Assembly: GCA_003497765.1 (NCBI GenBank)
Contig: DNNY01000151.1
Coordinates: 1 to 6,684, forward strand
DNA from: Oceanospirillaceae bacterium
GTDB lineage: Bacteria > Pseudomonadota > Gammaproteobacteria > Pseudomonadales > Balneatricaceae
Reading direction: 5' to 3'
DNA length: 6,684 bases
Made by a program: the position numbers and the translations under genes. The notes under the pieces were generated by a model that was given only the letters and a program-made list of their open reading frames with translations, did not search any database and was not told the origin of the DNA. The number at the start of each line of letters is the position of its first letter. Within the stretch, counting starts at the first letter, position 1. Shown piece after piece: positions 1 through 6,684 of the stretch.

Positions 1-233
1 AAACGGGGCCAGAACAGGCCTTGGCCATAATGGCCCAGCATAATCCTATTTTTATACCCCGTAATCATCTTTTGGACGCGGCCCTAAAGGCAGCCTATCA
101 GGATGATCTGACTCAGATTAATGACTTATTAGAGGTTATTAGTGAGCCTTTTACTTATCGTCCCGAATGGCAACATTTAGCTTTGGCTCCCAAGCCAGAG
201 GAAAAGATAGTAAGCACCTTCTGTGGCACCTAA
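1..233 (+). CDS. selO: SelO family protein adenylyltransferase (YdiU/UPF0061), C-terminal end only
   Basis: The reading frame is open from base 3 and stops at TAA 231-233, giving the last 76 residues of a gene whose start lies left of the window. SelO proteins have a pseudokinase fold and transfer AMP from ATP to Ser, Thr or Tyr of target proteins; in E. coli the product is linked to oxidative stress. The visible tail matches the family's C-terminus: an NPIFIPRNHLLDAALKAA stretch (E. coli YdiU has NPKYVLRN at this place), then a DLTQINDLLEVISEPF segment (compare ELHRLHEVLRNPF), then an RPEW segment, and the ending STFCGT. The Cys third from the end sits where animal SelO carries selenocysteine, and bacterial members normally have Cys there. 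The catalytic domain is outside the window, so activity cannot be judged. An internal TTG or ATG near 21-32 could be misread as a start, but homology continues upstream. recC follows after 171 bases on the same strand. Confidence 0.88.
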   Translation, partial: TGPEQALAIMAQHNPIFIPRNHLLDAALKAAYQDDLTQINDLLEVISEPFTYRPEWQHLALAPKPEEKIVSTFCGT

Positions 234-393
234 TTGGGTTTGATTTTGAGCAAAAAAGGGCAGCTCTGATAGAGGACTGGGTGGCTATAAAACAGTCACC
301 AATATGGGGGCAAGGTGGCACACAAAAAAACCACTCCGAAGCGCTTTTAGCCGACCCTAGCTCATGCTACAGTTGTTGTATGAAAGAATATAA

Positions 394-398
394 AAGGA
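394..398 (+). promoter_or_regulatory. Ribosome binding site of recC
   Basis: AAGGA ends six bases before ATG 405, which is a normal Shine-Dalgarno spacing. It favours ATG 405 over the in-frame ATG at 414, for which the spacing would be 15 bases. The choice changes only three residues (MSS) and does not affect any recognised motif. Confidence 0.6.
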
Positions 399-404
399 AC
401 GCTA

Positions 405-3400
405 ATGTCTTCCATGGCTAATTGGCCACTAGGGTTTATGGTAGTGCAAGGTAATCGCATGGAAGACCTTTGTACTACCTATGTCCAATGGCTAAAACGC
501 TATCCTTTAGGCCCTTTGGAAGAAGACTTATTACTCGCCCAGAGTAATGGTATTGCGCAATGGTTAAAGCAAACCTTGGCGCGCGATGAAGCCGACGGTG
601 GCTGTGGTGTGGCAGCGGCCATTAACACCATGTTACCAGGGCAATTTGTCTGGCACAGTTATTGTGCTCTGTTACCCGGTTTATCAAGCCGTTCCGTATA
701 TGATAAGCAGGCCCTGACCTGGCGTTTATATCGCTTATTAGCCACTTGGAATCTGGATCAATTAGCGCCTATATTGTCGACTTATGTCCAAGCCGATTCC
801 CAACCTATAGATCGTTTACAATTGGCGCGCCAACTGGCTGACTTATATGATCAATATCAAGTTTTTCGCCCCGATTGGTTAGGCCTATGGGAGCAAGGTT
901 ACGACTTGATATGCGACCATAATGGTCAGCGTGAAGCCATACCCACAGGACAAGAGTGGCAGCCGGTAATATGGCGCGCTCTATGTGCTGATATAACAAC
1001 CCAAACCTCCGCTGAGGGCTGGTCACAAGTTAGCCGAACGGCCTTGCATGAACGCTTTTTGCAAGCTTGCGCCAATACTAAGGACAGGCCCATAGGTTTA
1101 CCCAGACGGGTAGTGGTATTTGGTATGTCGAGTTTGCCAAATAGCAGCTTAGAAGTGCTGCGCGCCATTGCCCCGTTTACCCAAGTACTCCTGTTTGTGA
1201 TGAACCCTAGTCAGCATTACTGGGGCGATATGGTGGAAGGCAGGGAGCTATTACGCAAAGAATATAAACGCCAAACCAAGCGCCAAGATCATCGCCAGTT
1301 TAGTGATGACCATTTGCATGTTTATGGTAATCCCTTATTAGCTTCATGGGGTAAGCAGGGGCGTGACTTTTTACACCTATTCGATGAATGGGACCAGCCT
1401 AATCAATACCAAGACTATTTTGCTAATTTGCCCATGGGCAAGGTCGATATATTTAGCTCGCCAGCAACGGCTAATGGCGGCAGTCTGCTGGCCAGAATTC
1501 AGGATGATATCTTACAGCTTCGCTCGGCTCAGGAACGCGCCCAGCTGGAACAAACTGAGACATCGCTTGAGGCAGATGATCACAGTCTTGAATTTATCAG
1601 TGCCCATAGTATCCAGCGTGAAATTGAAATTCTCCATGACAAGCTATTAAATGATTTTGATCGCCACCAACAGGGTGATAGTGTGGCCCTAGAGACCCGT
1701 GATATTTTGGTGATGGTGCCAGATATAAGCACCTATGCACCCCATATTGAGGCCGTATTTGGGCGTTACCGCAGTCATGCTCAGCAAGGCGATAGAGATA
1801 GCCGTTTTTTACCCTATCATATAGCCGATACAGGCCAGCGTTTTGCAAACCCTATTTTAGGGGCCTTTGAAACCTTGTTGGGACTAACTCAATCCCGTAT
1901 GACCTCAGTGCAGGGTTTAAGTTTATTGGAAGTGCCAGCGTGTCGAGAGCGTTTTGGTATCCAAGAAACAGATTTACAGCAAATTAAAGTCTGGGTCGAA
2001 AAAGCCAATATTCGCTGGGCGTTAACGGCTGACCATCGCCAGCAACAGGCCTTACCAACCTTGGATGGTCATAATACCTGGCAGGCAGGCATTGATCGTT
2101 TATTATTGGGCTTTGCCACAGATAGCTTAGGCAGTTGGCAAGCCGTCGCGGCCTGTCCAGAGGTGAGTGGCTTGGGGGCGGAGCTATTAGGCAGCCTAAG
2201 CCGCTTTGTAAATAGTTTGGAGCAATGGCGTCAAAATCTTCAGCAAACCCAAACCGCTAGTCAGTGGGTAGAAGCTTTACTAGCCCTCTGGCAAGACTTC
2301 TTTGTACTTGATGCGGAAGAGGTTGAGCGCCTCTATAAACGTATTAGTGAGTATCTTCAGCACTGGCAGGAGGTGGTTACGCAAGCCGCCATGGCAGATG
2401 AGCCCATTGCTATTGAACTTGTGCAAAGTGCCTTGCTGGAACAACTGGACAGCCCTAGCTTAAGTAGCCGGTTTATTACCGGAGCTATTAATTTTGCCAC
2501 GTTAATGCCTATGCGGGCAGTACCATTTAAGCAGATCTGGCTATTGGGTATGAACGATGATGCCTATCCTCGCAAGCGCAGTTTTAATGATTTTGATTTG
2601 ATTGGCTATAACTATCGCCCGGGTGATCGTTCCCGTCGTGATGATGACCGCTATCTGTTTCTTGAAGCTTTGTTGTCCGCCCGCGATAAGTTAGTAATTA
2701 GCTGGCATGGGCGCAGTATCAAAGATGATACGGAACAGCCACCATCGGTATTAGTAGCCCAATTGCGTGACTATATTGCGAAAGCTTGGCCTGCCAAAGA
2801 CTGGTTACAAGAACTTACTACTCAATATCCTTTGCAGCCCTTTAGTGATAAGTATTTTGCCGATGATAAGCCGCTTTTTACTTATGCGCGGGAATGGGCG
2901 AGTGCTAAAGGCAATGCTTTGCCAACTGAGACGGCACAATTGCCACCATGGTTACCTGAACGGCCTGTTAGCGGTGCTGATTTAGTAAATCTATTAAAGT
3001 CACCTATAGATAGTCTATATCAACAACGTTTGTTAGTGCCTCAACCACAAACCATGGGCGATATCCCAAGCACTGAGAGTTTTACCCTAGATGGTCTGCA
3101 AAACTGGTATCTGCATAGTGAAGTACTTAAAACCCATGTCCATAACTATAGGGATAAGCAGCAGTCCTTAGCCACCACCAGCCAACAAATGCAGGAGCAG
3201 ATGGATACCTGGCAGCGTGATGGAACTTTGTTAGCTGGCACGGCTGGGCAGATTCAGGCCGGCGCTTATTTTGATAGCTTGTTAGAAATATACGAGGTTT
3301 GGCAACAATTACACCAACAGTGCCATGGTCAGATTGTGCCTGTCACCTATACAGCAGTGCATAGTTTGCAAGATAAAGCAGGGCAAGAGCATGCGATTCC

Positions 3401-3911
3401 AGTGGAGATCAACTTAGGGCATTTGCAACTAGATCAGCATAGTAAGACAGGTCAGCAGGTTATAGTGCAAGCTAGTAAGGCATTGGAAAAAGCTAATACC
3501 AGGGATATAAGATGGCGCAATCTATGTGCTGCTTGGGTAGAGCATTTGGGGGCGCATTTATATAGCCAAATGCGTGTCACTAGTTATCTGTTAACGCCAC
3601 AAGGACAATTATGCTTGCCCCCTATGGCCATTGACCAAGCAGAAACCTATTTTGCCAATATATTGACCGTATGGCATATGGCCATGCATGAGCCCCTGCC
3701 ATTAAGCTTGCAGTTAGGCATAAAACTGATTGCTGAAAAGGACGCCACAGACACAGTGCTGGCAAGTACTTTTGACAAAGATTTGGAATATTCGGGGCAC
3801 TACCTATCACGCCACTTTCCCCATTTGCTGGATATGGATTTGGACCGTTGTCGGGCGTTAGCCAACTTGGTATATACACCTTTACGTGATGGCGTGGAGG
3901 TGATGTCATGA
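405..3911 (+). CDS. recC: RecBCD enzyme subunit RecC (exodeoxyribonuclease V gamma chain)
   Basis: Complete gene of 1168 residues (E. coli RecC has 1122). RecC is the cytoplasmic scaffold of RecBCD; it splits the duplex, guides the 3' strand and reads Chi. It has inactive helicase folds followed by a nuclease-like domain without a catalytic centre. Matches to E. coli RecC, from memory: AQSNGIAQWL at 45-54, LPGQFVW at 77-83, DLYDQYQVFRPDW at 146-158, FGMSSLP at 239-245 (E. coli GISALP), NPSQHYWGD at 267-275, NPLLASWGK, LMPMRAVPFK at 700-709, LLGMND up to 718, GDRSRRDDDRYLF from 740, GRSI and PSVLV, and the nuclease-like domain opening with SPIDSLYQQRL around 866-876. Judging by these anchors, the excess length is about 8 residues at the N-terminus, a small insert around 57-65, and about 33 residues after position 718. 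There is no frameshift or internal stop. It shares ATGA with recB, so the two are surely cotranscribed. The start at 405 is supported by AAGGA at 394-398. Confidence 0.98.
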   Translation: MSSMANWPLGFMVVQGNRMEDLCTTYVQWLKRYPLGPLEEDLLLAQSNGIAQWLKQTLARDEADGGCGVAAAINTMLPGQFVWHSYCALLPGLSSRSVYDKQALTWRLYRLLATWNLDQLAPILSTYVQADSQPIDRLQLARQLADLYDQYQVFRPDWLGLWEQGYDLICDHNGQREAIPTGQEWQPVIWRALCADITTQTSAEGWSQVSRTALHERFLQACANTKDRPIGLPRRVVVFGMSSLPNSSLEVLRAIAPFTQVLLFVMNPSQHYWGDMVEGRELLRKEYKRQTKRQDHRQFSDDHLHVYGNPLLASWGKQGRDFLHLFDEWDQPNQYQDYFANLPMGKVDIFSSPATANGGSLLARIQDDILQLRSAQERAQLEQTETSLEADDHSLEFISAHSIQREIEILHDKLLNDFDRHQQGDSVALETRDILVMVPDISTYAPHIEAVFGRYRSHAQQGDRDSRFLPYHIADTGQRFANPILGAFETLLGLTQSRMTSVQGLSLLEVPACRERFGIQETDLQQIKVWVEKANIRWALTADHRQQQALPTLDGHNTWQAGIDRLLLGFATDSLGSWQAVAACPEVSGLGAELLGSLSRFVNSLEQWRQNLQQTQTASQWVEALLALWQDFFVLDAEEVERLYKRISEYLQHWQEVVTQAAMADEPIAIELVQSALLEQLDSPSLSSRFITGAINFATLMPMRAVPFKQIWLLGMNDDAYPRKRSFNDFDLIGYNYRPGDRSRRDDDRYLFLEALLSARDKLVISWHGRSIKDDTEQPPSVLVAQLRDYIAKAWPAKDWLQELTTQYPLQPFSDKYFADDKPLFTYAREWASAKGNALPTETAQLPPWLPERPVSGADLVNLLKSPIDSLYQQRLLVPQPQTMGDIPSTESFTLDGLQNWYLHSEVLKTHVHNYRDKQQSLATTSQQMQEQMDTWQRDGTLLAGTAGQIQAGAYFDSLLEIYEVWQQLHQQCHGQIVPVTYTAVHSLQDKAGQEHAIPVEINLGHLQLDQHSKTGQQVIVQASKALEKANTRDIRWRNLCAAWVEHLGAHLYSQMRVTSYLLTPQGQLCLPPMAIDQAETYFANILTVWHMAMHEPLPLSLQLGIKLIAEKDATDTVLASTFDKDLEYSGHYLSRHFPHLLDMDLDRCRALANLVYTPLRDGVEVMS
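3175..3182 (-). other. Octamer identical to E. coli Chi (GCTGGTGG), minus strand
   Basis: The + strand reads CCACCAGC, so GCTGGTGG lies on the minus strand inside recC, within Thr-Thr-Ser codons. In E. coli this octamer turns RecBCD from degradation to RecA loading when the enzyme comes from the 3' side of Chi, which here means moving left to right from the selO side. I found no other copy on either strand. Whether this species uses the same Chi is unknown, and one copy in 6.7 kb could be chance. Confidence 0.3.
3896..3904 (+). promoter_or_regulatory. Strong ribosome binding site of recB inside the recC end
   Basis: GGAGGTGAT is a nine-base match to the complement of the 16S rRNA 3' end. The GGAGG core ends seven bases before ATG 3908. 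It lies within the last codons of recC (encoding part of VEVM), so ribosomes ending recC can reinitiate on recB at the ATGA overlap. It settles the recB start. Confidence 0.85.
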
Positions 3912-6684
3912 TACAGGGTAGCCAAGTACTGGCACCCTTAAGCTTGCCCCTTAAGGGTCATGCTTTGATTGAAGCCAGTGCCGGTACGGGTAAGACCTAT
4001 ACTTTAGCCATGCTATATTTAAGGCTGATCTTAAATCATGGTGGTGGCTCAGCTTTAGGGGAGCCTTTGCTACCCCATAATATATTGGTGGTGACCTTTA
4101 CTAAGGCAGCCACGCAGGAATTAAGAGATCGTATTCGGCAGCGTTTAGTCGAAGCAGCGGCCTATTTGCGCAGTTGTATCGAAGCTGAGGCAGGGCTAAT
4201 TGATAACCCTTTGGCCGTTGATCCACTGCTTGCGGAGCTTTGCGCTGCTTATACCGAGCCTGCTCAGCAGGCGGGTGCGGCTAAACGTCTGGAAATGGCT
4301 GCTGAAGCTATGGATGAAGCTGCTATTTCCACCATACACGCTTGGTGTTATCGCTTACTAAGTGAGTTCTCACTTTATTATGGTGGCGCTTTTGAGCAGC
4401 AGTTGCTGGAATCTGAAACGGAATTACTCAAAGAAATTAGTGAAGATTTTTGGCGACTTAATGTGCTTGGTATGAACCGCGATGCGTTAGCTTATATGAT
4501 GCAGCGCTTTACAAGCCCAGCGGCATTGTTGCCGGAAGTTGTAAGATTATTGCCCCATGTCACAAGCCTACCAGAGCCGGTAAGGGATTTGGCTGTTTAT
4601 ATACAAGAACAGCAAGCCCAAAAGCAGGCTATGGTGGCCGATCTAAAAGCCGCATTAAGAAAACATTTGCCCGCCCTCAAACAATTTTTTGCTGATGCCA
4701 GAGCGGATGGCTTATTGCATCTTAACAAATTACGAAGTAACCATGAGGCGGGTGCTTTTACCCATTTAGACAACTATATTCAGTCGGATGAAGATACTCT
4801 TAAATCTTCAGCCAGCCTAAAAAAATTAGCCTTATTGGATACGTCTATTTGGCAGCAGCCAGACTCACTTGACCTAAATTTTGCTCCGGCAAAATGTGTG
4901 GCCGAAGTGCTCGCATTAGCTGACTATTTACCCAATCCAGATGCGACAATTTTGACCTACGCTGCCCATTGGCTGCAGCAACGCTTAACCACTAGTAAAC
5001 AGCAGCAGGGCTTGCTAAGTAACGATGACTTATTGTTAAGGTTACAACAGGCTTTATCTGGACCAAGTGGTAAGCAATTGGCGGAGGCAATTCGGCAACG
5101 CTTTCCTGTTGCCCTAGTGGATGAGTTTCAAGATACGGATCCGGTGCAATACGCTATTTTTAAGGATATTTATCAAATCCGTGAAGGTTGCCCTAAGGGC
5201 GGCTTTATTATGATAGGGGACCCTAAACAAGCTATTTATGCTTTTCGCGGTGGGGATATTTATACCTATTTGCAGGCGCGCAATCATACCTTTGGACATC
5301 ATTATACCCTCACCCATAACTACCGTTCGGACAGTAACTTATTAAGGGCGGTAAATGGCTTATTTGCCTATGGTGATAGCCATGCCGAAGGGGCGTTTCG
5401 TTTTCGTCAGACCCAGCACAATCCATTACCTTTTGTCCCCGTGGCGGCAGGTGCTGATAAACCCTATCAACTGTATTTGCAGGGACAATTACATGCGCCC
5501 CAAACAGCTTGGTTAGCGTCCGCTGAAGAAGGGGGCAAGGCACTGGCAGACAAGGATTATATTAGTATTCAAAGTGATGCCACGGCGAATAAAATAGCTC
5601 ATTTATTAAATTTGGCCGCAGTTGATCAGGCGCTATTGCAGCGAGGAGAAGAGCAGCAGACTTTGCAACCTAAGGATCTGGCTATTTTGGTGGCTAACCA
5701 AAAGCAGGCCCAAGCTGTGCGTTCTGCTCTTGCCCAACGGCATATTGCGAGTGTTTATTTGTCTGATGCTAGTAGTGTATATACCAGCCCTATGGCTGAG
5801 GACTTACTAATATTGTTGCGGGCAGTAGCCAACCCAGATGATGACCGCTTGTTAAGTATGGCTTTGGCAACGCGATTATTGGGGTTAGATGTTGTCAGCC
5901 TTGATCATTTGCAGACTGATGAGTTAGCTTGGGAACAGCAGCTTAATAGATTCTATACTTATCATCAAATATGGCGCACTAAAGGTGTTTTGGCCATGGT
6001 TTATCAAGTTATTTTTGATAGTCAGGCCGCTAGTAGAATTAGATCTATGGCCACTGGTGAGCGCCTGCTGACAGACCTACTACATTTGGCAGAACTATTA
6101 CAACAAGCGGCTGTGCAACTGGATGGTGAACATAGTCTAGTACGTCATTTTGAGACCCTATTAGATAACCCAGATCAGCAAGATATTAAGCAACAACAAC
6201 GCTTAGAGAGTGATAGTAATCTGGTTCAGGTAGTCACTATTCATAAATCCAAAGGCTTGGAATACCCAGTGGTATTTTTGCCCTTTATTTGTTTGACGCG
6301 GGCACCTAAAGAAACTGATATTCCGTTGATTTATCACACGGACAAGCACCAAAAAAATGTCGCCTTAACGGCCAGTGATGACATTATGACTGCCGTCAAA
6401 AAAGCCCATCAAGCAGAAGAAATTCGCAAGCTTTATGTGGCTTTAACACGGGCTGCTTGTTGTCAGTATCTGGGCTTGGGTGAGGTGAAAGGTATAGCGC
6501 AATCGGGCTTGGGTAATTTGCTAATGCTGAGCAATAAAAGTGGGGAGTTAGCCCCTACATTGGCAGCCTTGGACGATCATATTACTGTCCAACCACTCCC
6601 AATTGAGGAGGTATTTAAGGGCACAAATACAGCGGATAACTCTACCACAGCGGCCCGACAAGCCCCTGATATAAGCCTAAAAAG
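3908..6684 (+). CDS. recB: RecBCD enzyme subunit RecB, helicase part (exodeoxyribonuclease V beta chain), 3' truncated by window
   Basis: From ATG 3908 the frame stays open to the last base, giving about 925 residues (E. coli RecB has 1180). RecB is the 3'-to-5' superfamily 1 helicase and the nuclease of RecBCD, acting at double-strand breaks. All helicase motifs are present: Walker A EASAGTGKT at 22-30 with Lys29, the same number as the E. coli ATPase lysine; motif Ia VVTFTKAA at 61-68; TIHAWC at 142-147; motif II VDEFQDTD at 404-411; motif III IGDPKQAIYAFRGGD at 436-450; motif IV LTHNYRS at 468-474; motif V VVTIHKSKGLEYP from 775; motif VI RKLYVALTRA at 840-849. The last roughly 60 visible residues look like the linker before the nuclease domain, whose catalytic residues are off the window. 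The start is fixed by a strong Shine-Dalgarno and a four-base overlap with recC. The gene is broken only by the window edge; no frameshift is seen. Confidence 0.98.
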   Translation, partial: MIQGSQVLAPLSLPLKGHALIEASAGTGKTYTLAMLYLRLILNHGGGSALGEPLLPHNILVVTFTKAATQELRDRIRQRLVEAAAYLRSCIEAEAGLIDNPLAVDPLLAELCAAYTEPAQQAGAAKRLEMAAEAMDEAAISTIHAWCYRLLSEFSLYYGGAFEQQLLESETELLKEISEDFWRLNVLGMNRDALAYMMQRFTSPAALLPEVVRLLPHVTSLPEPVRDLAVYIQEQQAQKQAMVADLKAALRKHLPALKQFFADARADGLLHLNKLRSNHEAGAFTHLDNYIQSDEDTLKSSASLKKLALLDTSIWQQPDSLDLNFAPAKCVAEVLALADYLPNPDATILTYAAHWLQQRLTTSKQQQGLLSNDDLLLRLQQALSGPSGKQLAEAIRQRFPVALVDEFQDTDPVQYAIFKDIYQIREGCPKGGFIMIGDPKQAIYAFRGGDIYTYLQARNHTFGHHYTLTHNYRSDSNLLRAVNGLFAYGDSHAEGAFRFRQTQHNPLPFVPVAAGADKPYQLYLQGQLHAPQTAWLASAEEGGKALADKDYISIQSDATANKIAHLLNLAAVDQALLQRGEEQQTLQPKDLAILVANQKQAQAVRSALAQRHIASVYLSDASSVYTSPMAEDLLILLRAVANPDDDRLLSMALATRLLGLDVVSLDHLQTDELAWEQQLNRFYTYHQIWRTKGVLAMVYQVIFDSQAASRIRSMATGERLLTDLLHLAELLQQAAVQLDGEHSLVRHFETLLDNPDQQDIKQQQRLESDSNLVQVVTIHKSKGLEYPVVFLPFICLTRAPKETDIPLIYHTDKHQKNVALTASDDIMTAVKKAHQAEEIRKLYVALTRAACCQYLGLGEVKGIAQSGLGNLLMLSNKSGELAPTLAALDDHITVQPLPIEEVFKGTNTADNSTTAARQAPDISLK
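3934..3958 (+). repeat. Perfect 9-bp inverted repeat (hairpin) in the recB start region
   Basis: ACCCTTAAG at 3934-3942 and CTTAAGGGT at 3950-3958 are exact reverse complements around a seven-base loop, CTTGCCC. Each arm also holds the self-complementary CTTAAG, so it is a direct repeat as well. It begins 27 bases from the A of the recB start codon and lies within codons for residues PLSLPLKG, which correspond to the conserved PLRLPLQG of E. coli RecB. Hairpin potential is seen directly; any role in recB translation is inference. Confidence 0.5.

Noticed and set aside
246..291. Other weak promoter-like pieces in the spacer (TTGAGC at 246-251; TATAAA at 286-291).
   Set aside because: Neither has a partner hexamer at acceptable spacing, and there is no true extended -10. 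The recC promoter is not identifiable by eye.
295..318. Possible terminator stem GTCACC / GGTGGC in the spacer.
   Set aside because: It has a six-pair stem with one G-T pair, a loop of more than ten bases, and no T-run after it on the + strand. On the minus strand only a short, interrupted T-run follows. Too weak to call.
366..394. Possible sigma-70 promoter: TATAAA at 389-394 with GCTACA at 366-371, 17-base spacing.
   Set aside because: The -35 matches only three of six bases, and transcription would start around 401, leaving out the recC Shine-Dalgarno at 394-398.
167..421. An 84-codon open frame spanning the selO end, the spacer and the recC start.
   Set aside because: It overlaps both real genes in other frames, has no Shine-Dalgarno before its ATG, and its product (Cys-rich tail, no recognisable motif) resembles nothing I know. 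It is most likely chance.
822..833. Twelve-base palindrome TTGGCGCGCCAA in recC.
   Set aside because: One or two such palindromes are expected by chance in this length, and it sits in ordinary conserved coding sequence.
5114..5543. Minus-strand open frames of 60-80 codons opposite recB, and similar ones opposite recC.
   Set aside because: They lie wholly opposite conserved helicase motifs, lack ribosome binding sites and resemble no family. They are shadows of the real genes.

Overview
The window comes from a bacterial chromosome, most likely a gammaproteobacterium. RecBCD-type RecC and RecB proteins that align closely with the E. coli ones point that way. Base composition is in the mid-40s percent GC (hand count of a few lines), and Leu TTA/TTG codons are common, which would fit marine lineages of that class. 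I cannot name a genus from this alone.

Layout, all on the + strand: (1) positions 1-233 are the 3' end of a SelO-family protein adenylyltransferase gene, cut by the left edge. (2) Positions 234-404 are a 171-base spacer in which I see no convincing gene, promoter or terminator, only a ribosome binding site before recC. (3) Positions 405-3911 are a complete recC of 1168 residues. (4) From 3908 to the right edge runs recB, overlapping recC by 4 bases (ATGA) and open to the last base. It covers about 925 residues, which is the whole helicase part. The C-terminal nuclease domain lies beyond the window.

recC and recB encode two subunits of the RecBCD helicase-nuclease, which loads on double-strand ends, unwinds and degrades DNA, and switches to RecA loading after meeting a Chi sequence. 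RecB supplies the 3'-to-5' helicase and the nuclease. RecC is the scaffold and Chi reader. Unlike in E. coli, where the protease gene ptrA separates recC from recB, the two genes here are translationally coupled, with a nine-base Shine-Dalgarno match for recB inside the end of recC. A recD gene may follow outside the window, but this cannot be seen.

I found no mobile element, CRISPR array, RNA gene or new defence-type system. This is an ordinary DNA-repair locus. The points worth a second look are small: a nine-base-pair perfect hairpin just inside recB, one substitution in the otherwise conserved Chi-reading residues of RecC, a single E. coli-type Chi octamer inside recC, and the neighbouring selO.
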